In this document: one piece after another, positions 1 through 12,776 of the stretch
Layout of the letters: every line of letters begins with the position of its first letter
How positions within the stretch are numbered: the first letter of the stretch is position 1
NCBI RefSeq assembly: GCF_000001735.4
Contig: NC_003071.7
Location: 5,263,151 to 5,327,150, forward strand
DNA: 64,000 nucleotides
Direction of reading: 5' to 3'
Origin: Arabidopsis thaliana
Taxonomy: Eukaryota > Streptophyta > Magnoliopsida > Brassicales > Brassicaceae
Position numbers and translations under genes: made by a program
Notes under the pieces: generated by a model
What the model saw: only the letters and a program-made list of their open reading frames with translations
The model's database searches: none
Told to the model about the DNA's origin: nothing

Positions 1-460
1 GTTGAGATGGATCTTATTGCTCCACGAGTTTGACATGGAGATAGTTGATAAGAAGGGAATTGAAAATGGGGTAGCTAACAATCTATCTAGAATGAGAATC
101 GAAGACGAGGTCCCTATTGACGACTCTATGCTAGAAGAACAGCTAATGGCAATTAAGCAGCTGAACGAGAGCGCTCAAATTCTAAAATCACTCAATCTGG
201 CATGTGCAATAGGAGATAAGCTTTCTTGGTATGCTGATCACGTCAACTACTTGGTGAGTGGTGAAGAGCCTCCAAATCTGTCAAGCTATGAGAAAAAAGT
301 TCTTCAAAGACATACACCATTTCTACTAGGATGAGCCTTATCTCTACACACTTAGCAAAGATAAGATCTACACGCAAAGCGTATCATAATGTCAAACTGA
401 AGGCATCCTGCCGCATTGCCATGGCTCTACCTATGGTGGCAACTTCGCAACATTTAAGAC

Positions 461-1110
461 TGTAACGCCCGTGAACCGGAAAATCGGTTAGGATTTGTTT
501 TTAAATCGCTCAGTTTACTCGGTTGGGTTAATAGAAACCCTAGAGTGTGCTTATAAAAAAGGAAACTCAAAATTAGGGCTTTAGTTAGCCACTTTTTGTT
601 TTATAAAGGAGAAAAAGAGAGAGAAGGAGAAAGAGCAGAATCGTTAGGGTTTGGGAGGAAACAGTTTCAACATATCAAATCGTTGTCAAAGGTAAATAAA
701 TTTGATAGAGTTGTTCTCACGTCTTTTATCGTCATTCTCCAGTTTACAGAAGTGGATTTGTATTTAAATTTGTTTAGTTATTTGCAGTTTCGTGAGACAC
801 GTTTTCTCAGACGCGAATTAGGACCAGCGGGGATTGCAACTGAGATCGTGGTCTCATCTGGTTTCCGATCGGCACGATATTTTATGGGCAGCTCTGTGAC
901 GTCTACGGCTAGCGTTTCACCGGAGGGATTTAATAGGGTTTCGTCTTTGAGGCTGTTGGTTTGTATTTTAGGGTTTCGTCTTTGAGGCTGTTTGTTTCTG
1001 TTTTTCATCTCCAGTTTGCTTCAAGATTGCTTTTGGTTGTGACTTGTTGTAAGATGTTTCTGGACTGTTTCAGACGCAAGGAGAGTCTCTCCTGGGTTTA
1101 ATTGATGTTA
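461..1110 (+). mobile_element. Partial foreign LTR inside Athila unit 1
   Basis: It begins TGTAACGCCCGTGAACC and is nearly identical to the first half of the solo LTR at 13909-15079. It interrupts the Athila integrase region. The same shorter copy recurs at 7186-7835 in unit 2, so units 1 and 2 share a common history after this insertion. Confidence 0.85.
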
Positions 1111-2137
1111 TGAGAGCTCTAAAATCTAGAAGGAGAGAACTAAGCTTTTCCATGACAAAAGATCATCACCAAGGATTTCCAAGTTGGTGATCAGGTGCTG
1201 CTATTCAACTCTCGCTTGAAACTCTTTCCAAGAAAGCTTAAATCCAGATGGTCTGGCCCCTTCTGTATCACTGAGGTCCGTCCTTATGGAGCAGTTACTC
1301 TAGCTGGTAAGAGTGGAGATTTCACAGTAAATGGTCAAAGGCTCAAGAAATACTTAGCGGATCAAATCCTTCCAGAGGTGACATTGGTTCATCTCCAAGA
1401 ACTTCTTGATGATTAAAGGAGTAAAGGAGTCAAGCTAATGACTTTAAACAAGCTCACTTGGGAGGAAGTCCCATGACTATCTCTGTAAATAAATTTTTCT
1501 TTTCTTGTTATTTTTAATTTGTCTTAGTTGTGTTTGTGGTTCTCAGGGACAAAGGAACAACGTGGAGATAGAGTAAAAATCCAAAACTTTTACTCTACAG
1601 AAGGCCATGTATCGCTATCTCTCACCAAGATTCACTCGACCCATCTGTTTACTCGACCTCCAAAAAGCACTCGACCTCCGCACCGCCGACACCGAGTTCA
1701 TTTCCTCCGTCACTCGACCTTTTCACTTCGCCGTTCGCCATCACTTTGTTCTCGCAACACTCGACCATCTCTGCGCCGCCGCAATCGAGTACTCTGCCTC
1801 GTTCACCGTCGAAGTCTCATGGACAACTCGATTACAACCACAGAACTCGACCACAAGCTTTCACTCGACCTCTACAACAAACCATTTGACCTCTTGTTCT
1901 TGCAACCAACAGAGCCATCCAACTTCAGAGAGTTTACTCGACCAACGGTTCTACTCTAATAGATCCAATTCGAGTTAGTGTAACTCGAGAACAGCTTAGG
2001 TTACTCGAGTATCAGATTGTACTCGACCAATTGGGTCTATTTCATTGCTTGTTGATAACAATTTTGGTTTCATTGTTATCTTTGAGACTAACCTATTGAC
2101 ATTTGAGCTTTGAGATCTAGATTTCTGGAGGAGAATC

Positions 2138-3470
2138 ATGAGTAATTACAGTGGCAGTTCTTCTGTTGATCCTGACTACAACATGGATGAGACAGAGTCG
2201 TCGTCTTCAAGGCCAGAAAGAGAACAGAGAGAATATTCAGAAGAAAAGCTGAGATAGCCCGTGGGAAGAGAGCAATGACAGAGAGGTATGAGCTTATAGA
2301 TGAGGATCAGGAAGACGAGTACATGCCTGAGCATACTCGTAGAGCTACCAAACTTCTGCACAAACCTGATGTATTGCCTGCTGAGGAATATATTAGGCTC
2401 TTCAAATTGAATGAGTTTTGTAGCACAAGGTATCCATGCTCGACCACGCTTGCACAATTTGGATTGTTGGAGGATGTTCAGCACCTGTACCAGAGTTGTC
2501 ATCTGGACACTCTGATGGCTTATTCGTATGTAGCATATGAAGAATAGACAATTCAATTCCTCTCCACGCTGCAAGTGGAGCTCTACCAAGGTATGACCTC
2601 TGATGAATTGGATCGTGAAGGATTGGGATTCTTGAGATTCTCTGTGTATGGTCATGAGTATAGGTTATCAATCAAGCGCTTGGAAGGATTGTTTGGTTTC
2701 CCCAGTGGGACGGGAACTAAGCCCAAGTATGACAGAGAAGAGTTGAAAGACTTGTGGATCACCATTGGCACCTCTGTACCGCTGAATTCTTCCAGGTCAA
2801 AGAGCAATCAGATACGTAGCCCTGTCATCAGGTATTTCCAGCGTTCTATAACCAATGTACTCTACTCCCGAGAGATCATAGGGACTGTTACTAATTCTGA
2901 TATGGAGATGATCGCTATGGCTCTCAAGGGCACTCTCCGCCAAACTAAGAACAACATGTCTGTCCAAGGTTAAATCAATGACACACCTCTCTCTGTACTT
3001 CTTTTGATCCATCTGAGTGGATACAAGAGCTGGGCTGTCAGCAATAACCACAAGAGAGCTGTTCCTCCTCCACTACAACTATTCCACAGGGACAACCTCC
3101 TCTAGAGATGCCATCGAGGAGATTTGATGAGCCTGAGCACATGCCTGAGCTTAGTGAGCAGAGAGTCTCACATGTCCCGGCTAGGCATTCGTCATTCGAG
3201 TCCCAGGAGCACAAGAGAAGGAGGAAGGCTACACTCACTCGATCTAGCAGCAGATCACGCATAATTCACTCGAGGAGATCACTCGACCGCGGTGCTGGCC
3301 GCAGTAGAAGAAGAGAGGTCGAGTATCCTCAGAGCGGTGTTGGCCGCCACAGAGCTGATGAGGTCGAGTACCCACCTGCTGGAGCTGATACGGAACAGGG
3401 CGGTTCGTCTATGGCCTGGGAGCAATCACAGGCAGCCATTGACGACCAACTTCGTTCATTCTTCGACTGA
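2138..3470 (+). mobile_element. ATHILA ORF1 region, unit 1, broken
   Basis: This region lies between pol and the downstream LTR, where full Athila elements carry ORF1, sometimes called env-like; its function is unknown. The readable stretches at 2275-2547 and 2575-2973 resemble the ATHILA ORF-1 protein family (Pfam PF03078 by memory), with motifs such as KRLEGLFGFPSG. A basic Arg/Ser-rich tail follows at 3108-3470. Several breaks are present. The near-identical second copy lies at 8863-10193. Confidence 0.75.
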
Positions 3471-4254
3471 GGTAAGCGCCTCACTTCACCATTGTATTAT
3501 ATCATCTGTTGTGATTTGTTCTTTCTTTTGTTTCTGTGAATGGATTTGTCCTGAGTACTCTCTTCCAAGTTTATCACACAATGTACTGTGTGATTTAAGT
3601 TTGGGGGAGGGCTCAGGAAGTGTGTGTTGCATTGTGTATATTTTTGAGTCTGCATTCATCTAAGGCATAGAAAAACCAAAACAATTGGAAAATTTTCATA
3701 AAATGATTTCACAAAAAAAAAGATTCATGAATGCAAAGAGTAGAGTTAAGTTCTTATATTGGGATTGGAGATGGGATTACCATGAGAGCTTCATTTGATA
3801 TACTCTGGGTAGATGGGATCTTATCTCTGTATGCATAGCTTGGGACTTACCTTTATCATTCTACTAAAGCTTAATTATTTTTTGAGAGATCCCCTATTAC
3901 TGAAGCCTATTCTTTAAGGGACCATCTTTGTCTCTTGACCTTTTACCTTAGCCAAATGAGTTCATTGATGATGCATTGCTTGATTCACGTTCCAGAACTA
4001 ATGAATGTTAAAGGGATTGGTAGATTTGAAAACATGTGTAGACCGAGCATATGAGTCGGATTGATTGATAATAAGGCATGACTAACGTTTTTGAGTAGAC
4101 TTCGATCATATCGCAGCTTAGGATTATCAACTTGGACATTGATTTCATCTATTTTATCTAGTGTTTTGACGCTGAGTCCCCGCTTTCAAACTGCACTTCC
4201 AGCGTGTTCTTAATTGTTTGCTTGAGGGCAAGCAAAGACTAAGTTTAGGGGAGT

Positions 4255-6053
4255 TGATAAGTGTGTATTTTGCATGTTTTGAGCATCCATTTGTCATCAC
4301 TTTAGCATCATATCATCACTGTTTTATATCATTTCTCATCATTCGTCATCACTTTGCATGTTTAGGATAGGTTTGCATACATATTGCATATTTCTGTTGA
4401 TTTCTGGTGATTTGGAGCTGTTGACGAGCTAATTGGAAGAAGCGGACCTGATCATGTCAAACCACTCGACCCCCAGGTCGAGTAGACGCTTCACGACCTC
4501 AACAGAACACTCGATCCCCTGTTCGAGTAGTGTCCTTCACCATTTCACCTCATCACTCGACTCCCTATCCGAGTACCACCACGAGAAACACTCGATCACA
4601 TCACTCGACCACGAGGCCGAGTGTCTTCACCTCCACAACCTGACCATCACTCGATCACATCACTCGACCCCGAGGTCGAGTGTCTTCACCTCCACTAACT
4701 GATCATCACTCGATCACACCATCTACCTGGAAGTCGAGTATCACCATCATCACCACTCGACTACATACTTGATGGCGAGCTTCAGAGTCTTCTCCATTCC
4801 GCACTCAACCAGACACTCGAGCACAAAGAAGAAAAAAAGACTAGCTTATCACTCGACCTCTCACTCGACCACCTGGGTCGAGTACTGTTCTTAATCCATC
4901 CCAATACTGCGTCGTTTTAAGTATTAGGGTTTCGGAATATTTTGCTATAACTAGCATGTACTTTACATTTTCGAGAACAAGTTTTTATCTAGTTTTATTC
5001 CGGAGACACTGTGTTCTAGACCTTTTGTAATCCGGATTTCTCTATATATATTCAGTATTCAGTATTCAGTATTTGTTCTTGATTTCAGTTAATGTTGTTC
5101 ATCCTCTTATCATTTTGCTATTACACTGTTGTTATCATGTTTTCATCCTGTTAAACGTTTAATGTTCTCTGCAATGATGTCCGAGTAGTGAATAGGTTTC
5201 TGAGGATGGGTTAGAGTAGTGTAGAATTCTCAGTATGCTAGGTGGTTGAGTATTGATTGATAGATCCCTTCTGAATTAGTTGTTCTTAATGCCTATTGCT
5301 TTCTGATCAACTAGAATTTGAGCCCAGACATTTCCGCGCTCAAAAGGTGTTCGATGAAATATCTGAACTACTAATTCCAGAGATTCGTGGCCCTGTACCA
5401 AGGTATTGGTTGCAGGGAGCGTTTTGGCTTTAACTTGTTGATTCGTAATGCCTGTTAGGTTAGCTCTCGTCAATGGTGATTGAGTCTGGGACTAGGTTAA
5501 CTTGAGGGTCTCTGTTGCGGTGGCACTTAGATTTGGTTAATGAACTTGTTGTCTAGGGATAGTTTATTGAGCATGTCAATCACCTGTAAACTGAGGAAAC
5601 GAAACTACTCAGTTAACCCATCCTCCGGAATTCTTTATCTAATTGATTTTATTGTTTCCTCTACTGTTGTTTACTCCATCTTGTTACATGTTGTTTAGTT
5701 TTTGTATTTCTCTCCTGTTACTCGACCTGATACTCGACCACCCAGTTGTCTGGCAACAGACTATGCAGTCGAGTGTCTCTGTTTTGTTTACTGCCTGTTA
5801 CTCGACCAAGTCACTCGACCACATCCAGTGCTCTACAACGAGTTGTGTTGGTCGAGTGTTTTACTGTTTCTGTTTTCTGCATGTTCACTTAGGACTGCTA
5901 GAACACACCAAAACTTGTTATTGCTTGGCTTGACTTAGTGACTTCTGATCACGTCTTGATTGTTAGCATCACACCCATTTGGATTGACAACCTTCAGTAC
6001 TACAACGACATGATAGTGCTTTAGGATTAATTGATCTTAAGAACCTATTATCA
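4255..6053 (+). repeat. Athila LTR, array copy 1
   Basis: A 1799-bp LTR that begins TGATAAGTGTG and ends CTATTATCA. A purine-rich tract (TTTAGGGGAG) lies directly before it, as expected for the priming site at an Athila 3' LTR. It is followed directly by pol sequence, not by a primer binding site and gag, so it sits between two rearranged internal regions. It contains a run of small hairpins at 4463-4884 and two more CTCGAC-based inverted repeats near 5720-5860. The second copy is at 10978-12776. Confidence 0.88.
4463..4884 (+). repeat. Cluster of ACTCGACC/GGTCGAGT hairpins in the LTR
   Basis: At least five short inverted repeats, each ACTCGAYC or a variant, a loop of about 4-8 bases, then the complementary GGTCGAGT-like arm, occur in about 420 bp. 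Clear cases lie at about 4463, 4510, 4555, 4603, 4661 and 4864. The cluster recurs at 11186-11607 in the second LTR. Confidence 0.8.
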
Positions 6054-7185
6054 ATATCAGTAGAGGTGTTCATGGATGATTTTTTCCATGTATGGCTCTT
6101 CCGTCTCCTCCTATTTGTTGAACATGTGCAGGGTACTCAAAAGATGTGAGGAGACAAACCTGGTGCTGAACTCGGAGAAATGCCATTTCATGGTTATAGA
6201 AGGCATCGTTTTGGGATACAAGATTTTGGAGGAGGGGATAGAGGTTGATAAGGCTAAGGTTGATGTGATGATGTAGTTACAGTCGCCAAAGACTGTCAAG
6301 GACAACGGGAATTTTCTTGGGCATGCAGGGTTTTACAGAAGATTCATCAAAGATTTTTCCAAGTTGCCCAGACCCTCACGAGAGTGTTCTACAAGGAAAC
6401 CAAGTTTACATTTGATGAAGAATGTTTGACAGCCTTTAAGTTGATCTACGAAGCTTTGGTCACTTCTCCAATAATCCAAGCTCCAAACTGGGACTACCCG
6501 TTTGAGATCATGTGTGATGCTTCAGATTTTGCAGTAGGAGCAGTTTTGGGTCAGTGGATTCATAAAAAACTTCATGTGATCTACTACACGACCAGAACGA
6601 TGGTTGATGCACAAGTAAGGTATGCCACTACTGAGAAGGAAATTGTGGCTGTGGTATTCGCATTCGAGAAATTTAGGAGCTACCTGGTAGGTTCTAAGGT
6701 GACAATCTACACTGATCATGCCGCTCTAAGGCATATTTATGCGAAGAAGGATACCAAGCCTAGGCTGTTGAGATGGATCTTATTGCTCCACGAGGGTAGC
6801 TAACAATCTATCTAGAATGAGAATCGAAGACGAGGTCCCTATTGACGACTCTATGCTAGAAGAACAGCTAATGGCAATTAAGCAGCTGAACGAGAGCGCT
6901 CAAATTCTAAAATCACTCAATCTGGCATGTGCAATAGGAGATAAGCTTTCTTGGTATGCTGATCACGTCAACTACTTGGTGAGTGGTGAAGAGCCTCCAA
7001 ATCTGTCAAGCTATGAGAAAAAAGTTCTTCAAAGACATACACCATTTCTACTAGGATGAGCCTTATCTCTACACACTTAGCAAAGATAAGATCTACACGC
7101 GAAGCGTATCATAATGTCAAACTGAAGGCATCCTGCCGCATTGCCATGGCCCTACCTATGGTGGCAACTTCGCAACATTTAAGAC

Positions 7186-7835
7186 TGTAACGCCCGTGAA
7201 CCGGAAAATCGGTTAGGATTTGTTTTTAAATCGCTCAGTTTACTCGATTGGGTTAATAGAAACCCTAGAGTGTGCTTATAAAAAAGGAAACTCAAAATTA
7301 GGGCTTTAGTTAGCCACTTTTTGTTTTATAAAGGAGAAAAAGAGAGAGAAGGAGAAAGAGCAGAATCGTTAGGGTTTGGGAGGAAACAGTTTCAACATAT
7401 CAAATCGTTGTCAAAGGTAAATAAATTTGATAGAGTTGTTCTCACGTCTTTTATCGTCATTCTCCAGTTTACAGAAGTGGATTTGGATTTAAATTTGTTT
7501 AGTTATTTGCAGTTTTGTGAGACACGTTTTCTCAGACGCGAATTAGGACCAGCGGGGATTGCAACTGAGATCGTGGTCTCATCTGGTTTCCGATCGACAC
7601 GATATTTTGTGGGCAGCTCTGTGACGTCTACAGCTAGCGTTTCACCGGAGGGATTTAATAGGGTTTCGTCTTTGAGGCTGTTGGTTTGTATTTTAGGGTT
7701 TCGTCTTTGAGGCTGTTTGTTTCTGTTTTTCATCTCCAGTTTGCTTCAAGATTGCTTTTGGTTGTGACTTGTTGTAAGATGTTTCTGGACTGTTTCAGAC
7801 GCAAGGAGAGTCTCTCCTGGGTTTAATTGATGTTA
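7186..7835 (+). mobile_element. Partial foreign LTR inside Athila unit 2
   Basis: This is the array copy of 461-1110, offset by 6725 bp, with a few substitutions. The same end point inside the LTR is shared with unit 1. Confidence 0.85.
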
Positions 7836-8862
7836 TGAGAGCTCTAAAATCTAGAAGGAGAGAACTAAGCTTTTCCATGACAAAAGATCATCACCAAGGA
7901 TTTCCAAGTTGGTGATCAGGTGCTGCTATTCAACTCTCGCTTGAAACTCTTTCCAAGAAAGCTTAAATCCAGATGGTCTGGCCCCTTCTGTATCACTGAG
8001 GTCCGTCCTTATGGAGCAGTTACTCTAGCTGGTAAGAGTGGAGATTTCACAGTAAATGGTCAAAGGCTCAAGAAATACTTAGCGGATCAAATCCTTCCAG
8101 AGGTGACATTGGTTCATCTCCAAGAACTTCTTGATGATTAAAGGAGTAAAGGAGTCAAGCTAATGACTTTAAACAAGCTCACTTGGGAGGAAGTCCCATG
8201 ACTATCTCTGTAAATAAATTTTTCTTTTCTTGTTATTTTTAATTTTTCTTAGTTGTGTTTGTGGTTCTCAAGGACAAAGGAACAACGTGGAGATAGAGTA
8301 AAAATCCAAAACTTTTACTCTACAGAAGGCCATGTATCGCTATCTCTCACCAAGATTCACTCGACCCATCTGTTTACTCGACCTCCAAAAAGCACTCGAC
8401 CTCCGCACCGCCGACACCGAGTTCATTTCCTCCGTCACTCGACCTTTTCACTTCGCCGTTCGCCATCACTTTGTTCTCGCAACACTCGACCATCTCTGCG
8501 CCGCCGCAATCGAGTACTCTGCCTCGTTCACCGTCGAAGTCTCATGGACAACTCGATTACAACCACAGAACTCGACCACAAGCTTTCACTCGACCTCTAC
8601 AACAAACCATTCGACCTCTTGTTCTTGCAACCAACAGAGCCATCCAACTTCAGAGAGTTTACTCGACCAACGGTTCTACTCTAATAGATCCAATTCGAGT
8701 TAGTGTAACTCGAGAACAGCTTAGGTTACTCGAGTATCAGATTGTACTCGACCAATTGGGTCTATTTCATTGCTTGTTGATAACAATTTTGGTTTCATTG
8801 TTATCTTTGAGACTAACCTATTGAGATTTGAGCTTTGAGATCTAGATTTCTGTAGGAGAATC

Positions 8863-10193
8863 ATGAGTAATTACAGTGGCAGTTCTTCTGTTGATCCTGA
8901 CTACAACATGGATGAGACAGAGTCGTCGTCTTCAAGGCCAGAAAGAGAACAGAGAGAATATTCAGAAGAAAAGCTGAGATAGCCCGTGGGAAGAGAGCAA
9001 TGACAGAGAGGTATGAGCTTATAGATGAGGATCAGGAAGACGAGTACATGCCTGAGCATACTCGTAGAGCTACCAAACTTCTGCACAAACCTGATGTATT
9101 GCCTGCTGAGGAATATATTAGGCTCTTCAAATTGAATGAGTTTTGTAGCACAAGGTATCCATGCTCGACCACGCTTGCACAATTTGGATTGTTGGAGGAT
9201 GTTCAGCACCTGTACCAGAGTTGTCATCTGGACACTCTGATGGCTTATTCGTATGTAGCATATGAAGAATAGACAATTCAATTCCTCTCCGCTGCAAGTG
9301 GAGCTCTACCAAGGTATGACCTCTGATGAATTGGATTGTGAAGGATTGGGATTCTTGAGATTCTCTGTGTATGGTCATGAGTATAGGTTATCAATCAAGC
9401 GCTTGGAAGGATTGTTTGGTTTCCCCAGTGGGACGGGAACTAAGCCCAAGTATGACAGAGAAGAGTTGAAAGACTTGTGGATCACCATTGGCACCTCTGT
9501 ACCGCTGAATTCTTCCAGGTCAAAGAGCAATCAGATACGTAGCCCTGTCATCAGGTATTTCCAGCGTTCTATAACCAATGTACTCTACTCCCGAGAGATC
9601 ATAGGGACTGTTACTAATTCTGATATGGAGATGATCGCTATGGCTCTCAAGGGCACTCTCCGCCAAACTAAGAACAACATGTCTGTCCAAGGTTAAATCA
9701 ATGACACACCTCTCTCTGTACTTCTTTTGATCCATCTGAGTGGATACAAGAGCTGGGCTGTCAGCAATAACCACAAGAGAGCTGTTCCTCCTCCACTACA
9801 ACTATTCCACAGGGACAGCCTCCTCTAGAGATGCCATCGAGGAGATTTGATGAGCCTGAGCACATGCCTGAGCTTAGTGAGCAGAGAGTCTCACATGTCC
9901 CGGCTAGGCATTCGTCATTCGAGTCCCAGGAGCACAAGAGAAGGAGGAAGGCTACACTCACTCGATCTAGCAGCAGATCACGCATAATTCACTCGAGGAG
10001 ATCACTCGACCGCGGTGCTGGCCGCAGTAGAAGAAGAGAGGTCGAGTATCCTCAGAGCGGTGTTGGCCGCCACAGAGCTGATGAGGTCGAGTACCCACCT
10101 GCTGGAGCTGATACGGAACAGGGCGGTTCGTCTATGGCCTGGGAGCAATCACAGGCAGCCATTGACGACCAACTTCGTTCATTCTTCGACTGA
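8863..10193 (+). mobile_element. ATHILA ORF1 region, unit 2, broken
   Basis: Near-identical array copy of 2138-3470, with the same KRLEGLFGFPSG-containing stretch at about 9262-9696 and the same Arg/Ser-rich tail at 9831-10193. It is broken in a few places. Confidence 0.75.
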
Positions 10194-10977
10194 GGTAAGC
10201 GCCTCACTTCACCATTGTATTATATCATCTGTTGTGATTTGTTCTTTCTTTTGTTTCTGTGAATGGATTTGTCCTGAGTACTCTCTTCCAAGTTTATCAC
10301 ACAATGTACTGTGTGATTTAAGTTTGGGGGAGGGCTCAGGAAGTGTGTGTTGCATTGTGTATATTTTTGAGTCTGCATTCATCTAAGGCATAGAAAAACC
10401 AAAACAATTGGAAAATTTTCATAAAATGATTTCACAAAAAAAAAGATTCATGAATGCAAAGAGTAGAGTTAAGTTCTTATATTGGGATTGGAGATGGGAT
10501 TACCATGAGAGCTTCATTTGATATACTCTGGGTAGATGGGATCTTATCTCTGTATGCATAGCTTGGGACTTACCTTTATCATTCTACTAAAGCTTAATTA
10601 TTTTTTGAGAGATCCCCTATTACTGAAGCCTATTCTGTAAGGGACCATCTTTGTCTCTTGACCTTTTACCTTAGCCAAATGAGTTCATTGATGATGCATT
10701 GCTTGATTCACGTTCCAGAACTAATGAATGTTAAAGGGATTGGTAGATTTGAAAACATGTGTAGGCCGAGCATATGAGTCGGATTGATTGATAATAAGGC
10801 ATGACTAACGTTTTTGAGTAGACTTCGATCATATCGCAGCTTAGGATTATCAACTTGGACATTGATTTCATCTATTTTATCTAGTGTTTTGACGCTGAGT
10901 CCCCGCTTTCAAACTGCACTTCCAGCGTGTTCTTAATTGTTTGCTTGAGGGCAAGCAAAGACTAAGTTTAGGGGAGT

Positions 10978-12776
10978 TGATAAGTGTGTATTTTGCATGT
11001 TTTGAGCATCCATTTGTCATCACTTTAGCATCATATCATCACTGTTTTATATCATTTCTCATCATTCGTCATCACTTTGCATGTTTAGGATAGGTTTGCA
11101 TACATATTGCATATTTCTGTTGATTTCTGGTGATTTGGAGCTGTTGACGAGCTAATTGGAAGAAGCGGACCTGATCATGTCAAACCACTCGACCCCCAGG
11201 TCGAGTAGACGCTTCACGACCTCAACAGAACACTCGATCCCCTGTTCGAGTAGTGTCCTTCACCATTTCACCTCATCACTCGACTCCCTATCCGAGTACC
11301 ACCACGAGAAACACTCGATCACATCACTCGACCACGAGGCCGAGTGTCTTCACCTCCACAACCTGACCATCACTCGATCACATCACTCGACCCCGAGGTC
11401 GAGTGTCTTCACCTCCACTAACTGATCATCACTCGATCACACCATCTACCTGGAAGTCGAGTATCACCATCATCACCACTCGACTACATACTTGATGGCG
11501 AGCTTCAGAGTCTTCTCCATTCCGCACTCAACCAGACACTCGAGCACAAAGAAGAAAAAAAGACTAGCTTATCACTCGACCTCTCACTCGACCACCTGGG
11601 TCGAGTACTGTTCTTAATCCATCCCAATACTGCGTCGTTTTAAGTATTAGGGTTTCGGAATATTTTGCTATAACTAGCATGTACTTTACATTTTCGAGAA
11701 CAAGTTTTTATCTAGTTTTATTCCGGAGACACTGTGTTCTAGACCTTTTGTAATCCGGATTTCTCTATATATATTCAGTATTCAGTATTCAGTATTTGTT
11801 CTTGATTTCAGTTAATGTTGTTCATCCTCTTATCATTTTGCTATTACACTGTTGTTATCATGTTTTCATCCTGTTAAACGTTTAATGTTCTCTGCAATGA
11901 TGTCCGAGTAGTGAATAGGTTTCTGAGGATGGGTTAGAGTAGTGTAGAATTCTCAGTATGCTAGGTGGTTGAGTATTGATTGATAGATCCCTTCTGAATT
12001 AGTTGTTCTTAATGCCTATTGCTTTCTGATCAACTGGAATTTGAGCCCAGACATTTCCGCGCTCAAAAGGTGTTCGATGAAATATCTGAACTACTAATTC
12101 CAGAGATTCGTGGCCCTGTACCAAGGTATTGGTTGCAGGGAGCGTTTTGGCTTTAACTTGTTGATTCGTAATGCCTGTTAGGTTAGCTCTCGTCAATGGT
12201 GATTGAGTCTGGGACTAGGTTAACTTGAGGGTCTCTGTTGCGGTGGCACTTAGATTTGGTTAATGAACTTGTTGTCTAGGGATAGTTTATTGAGCATGTC
12301 AATCACCTGTAAACTGAGGAAACGAAACTACTCAATTAACCCATCCTCCGGAATTCTTTATCTAATTGATTTTATTGTTTCCTCTACTGTTGTTTACTCC
12401 ATCTTGTTACATGTTGTTTAGTTTTTGTATTTCTCTCCTGTTACTCGACCTGATACTCGACCACCCAGTTGTCTGGCAACAGACTGTGCAGTCGAGTGTC
12501 TCTGTTTTGTTTACTGCCTGTTACTCGACCAAGTCACTCGACCACATCCAGTGCTCTACAACGAGTTGTGTTGGTCGAGTGTTTTACTGTTTCTGTTTTC
12601 TGCATGTTCACTTAGGACTGCTAGAACACACCAAAACTTGTTATTGCTTGGCTTGACTTAGTGACTTCTGATCACGTCTTGATTGTTAGCATCACACCCA
12701 TTTGGATTGACAACCTTCAGTACTACAACGACATGATAGTGCTTTAGGATTAATTGATCTTAAGAACCTATTATCA
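10978..12776 (+). repeat. Athila LTR, array copy 2
   Basis: A 1799-bp LTR, same length as the copy at 4255-6053 and differing from it by a handful of substitutions by eye. It has TGATAAG and TTATCA ends, and is preceded by the same polypurine tract. Because both copies are parts of a tandem array, their similarity dates the array and not the original insertion. Confidence 0.88.
11186..11607 (+). repeat. Hairpin cluster in the second Athila LTR
   Basis: Array copy of the ACTCGACC/GGTCGAGT hairpin cluster at 4463-4884, offset 6723 bp, with the arms preserved. Confidence 0.8.

Larger units (their letters stand above)
1..4254 (+). mobile_element. Athila (Ty3/Gypsy) internal region, unit 1, broken
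   Basis: A fossil Athila internal region, cut by the window edge. Parts: end of RNase H and the linker before integrase (1-460), a partial foreign LTR (461-1110), integrase C-terminal piece with a typical Athila VGDQVLLFNSRLKLFP stretch (about 1150-1416), a noncoding stretch (1417-2137), the ATHILA ORF1 region (about 2138-3470), a second noncoding stretch (3471-4230) and a polypurine tract just before the LTR at 4255. It lacks gag and protease and has many breaks, so it is not autonomous. Family assignment rests on the integrase tail, the ORF1 similarity and the LTR ends. Confidence 0.85.
6054..10977 (+). mobile_element. Athila internal region, unit 2, broken
   Basis: Parts: reverse transcriptase C-terminal half with the FMDDF-type start (about 6070-6370), RNase H with [16 protein letters not shown] (about 6384-6800), linker (6817-7059), partial foreign LTR (7186-7835), integrase C-terminal piece (about 7875-8141), ATHILA ORF1 region (about 8863-10193), noncoding stretch and polypurine tract before the LTR at 10978. 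It is a broken, non-autonomous unit with many breaks. It matches unit 1 almost base for base across the shared parts. Confidence 0.87.

Noticed and set aside
596-1008. Overlapping plus and minus reading frames in the TGTAACGCCC sequence, repeated three times
   Set aside because: They lie inside an LTR, recur only because the LTR is repeated, and do not begin with a convincing ATG context or match a family.
1528-1978. Two overlapping plus-strand frames rich in Thr, Arg and Ser upstream of ORF1
   Set aside because: They arise from the repeated ACTCGACC motif, which stays open in several frames; no protein family seen.
4463-4884. A CRISPR-like array
   Set aside because: The repeats are short, variable hairpins with no regular spacing, in a plant LTR.
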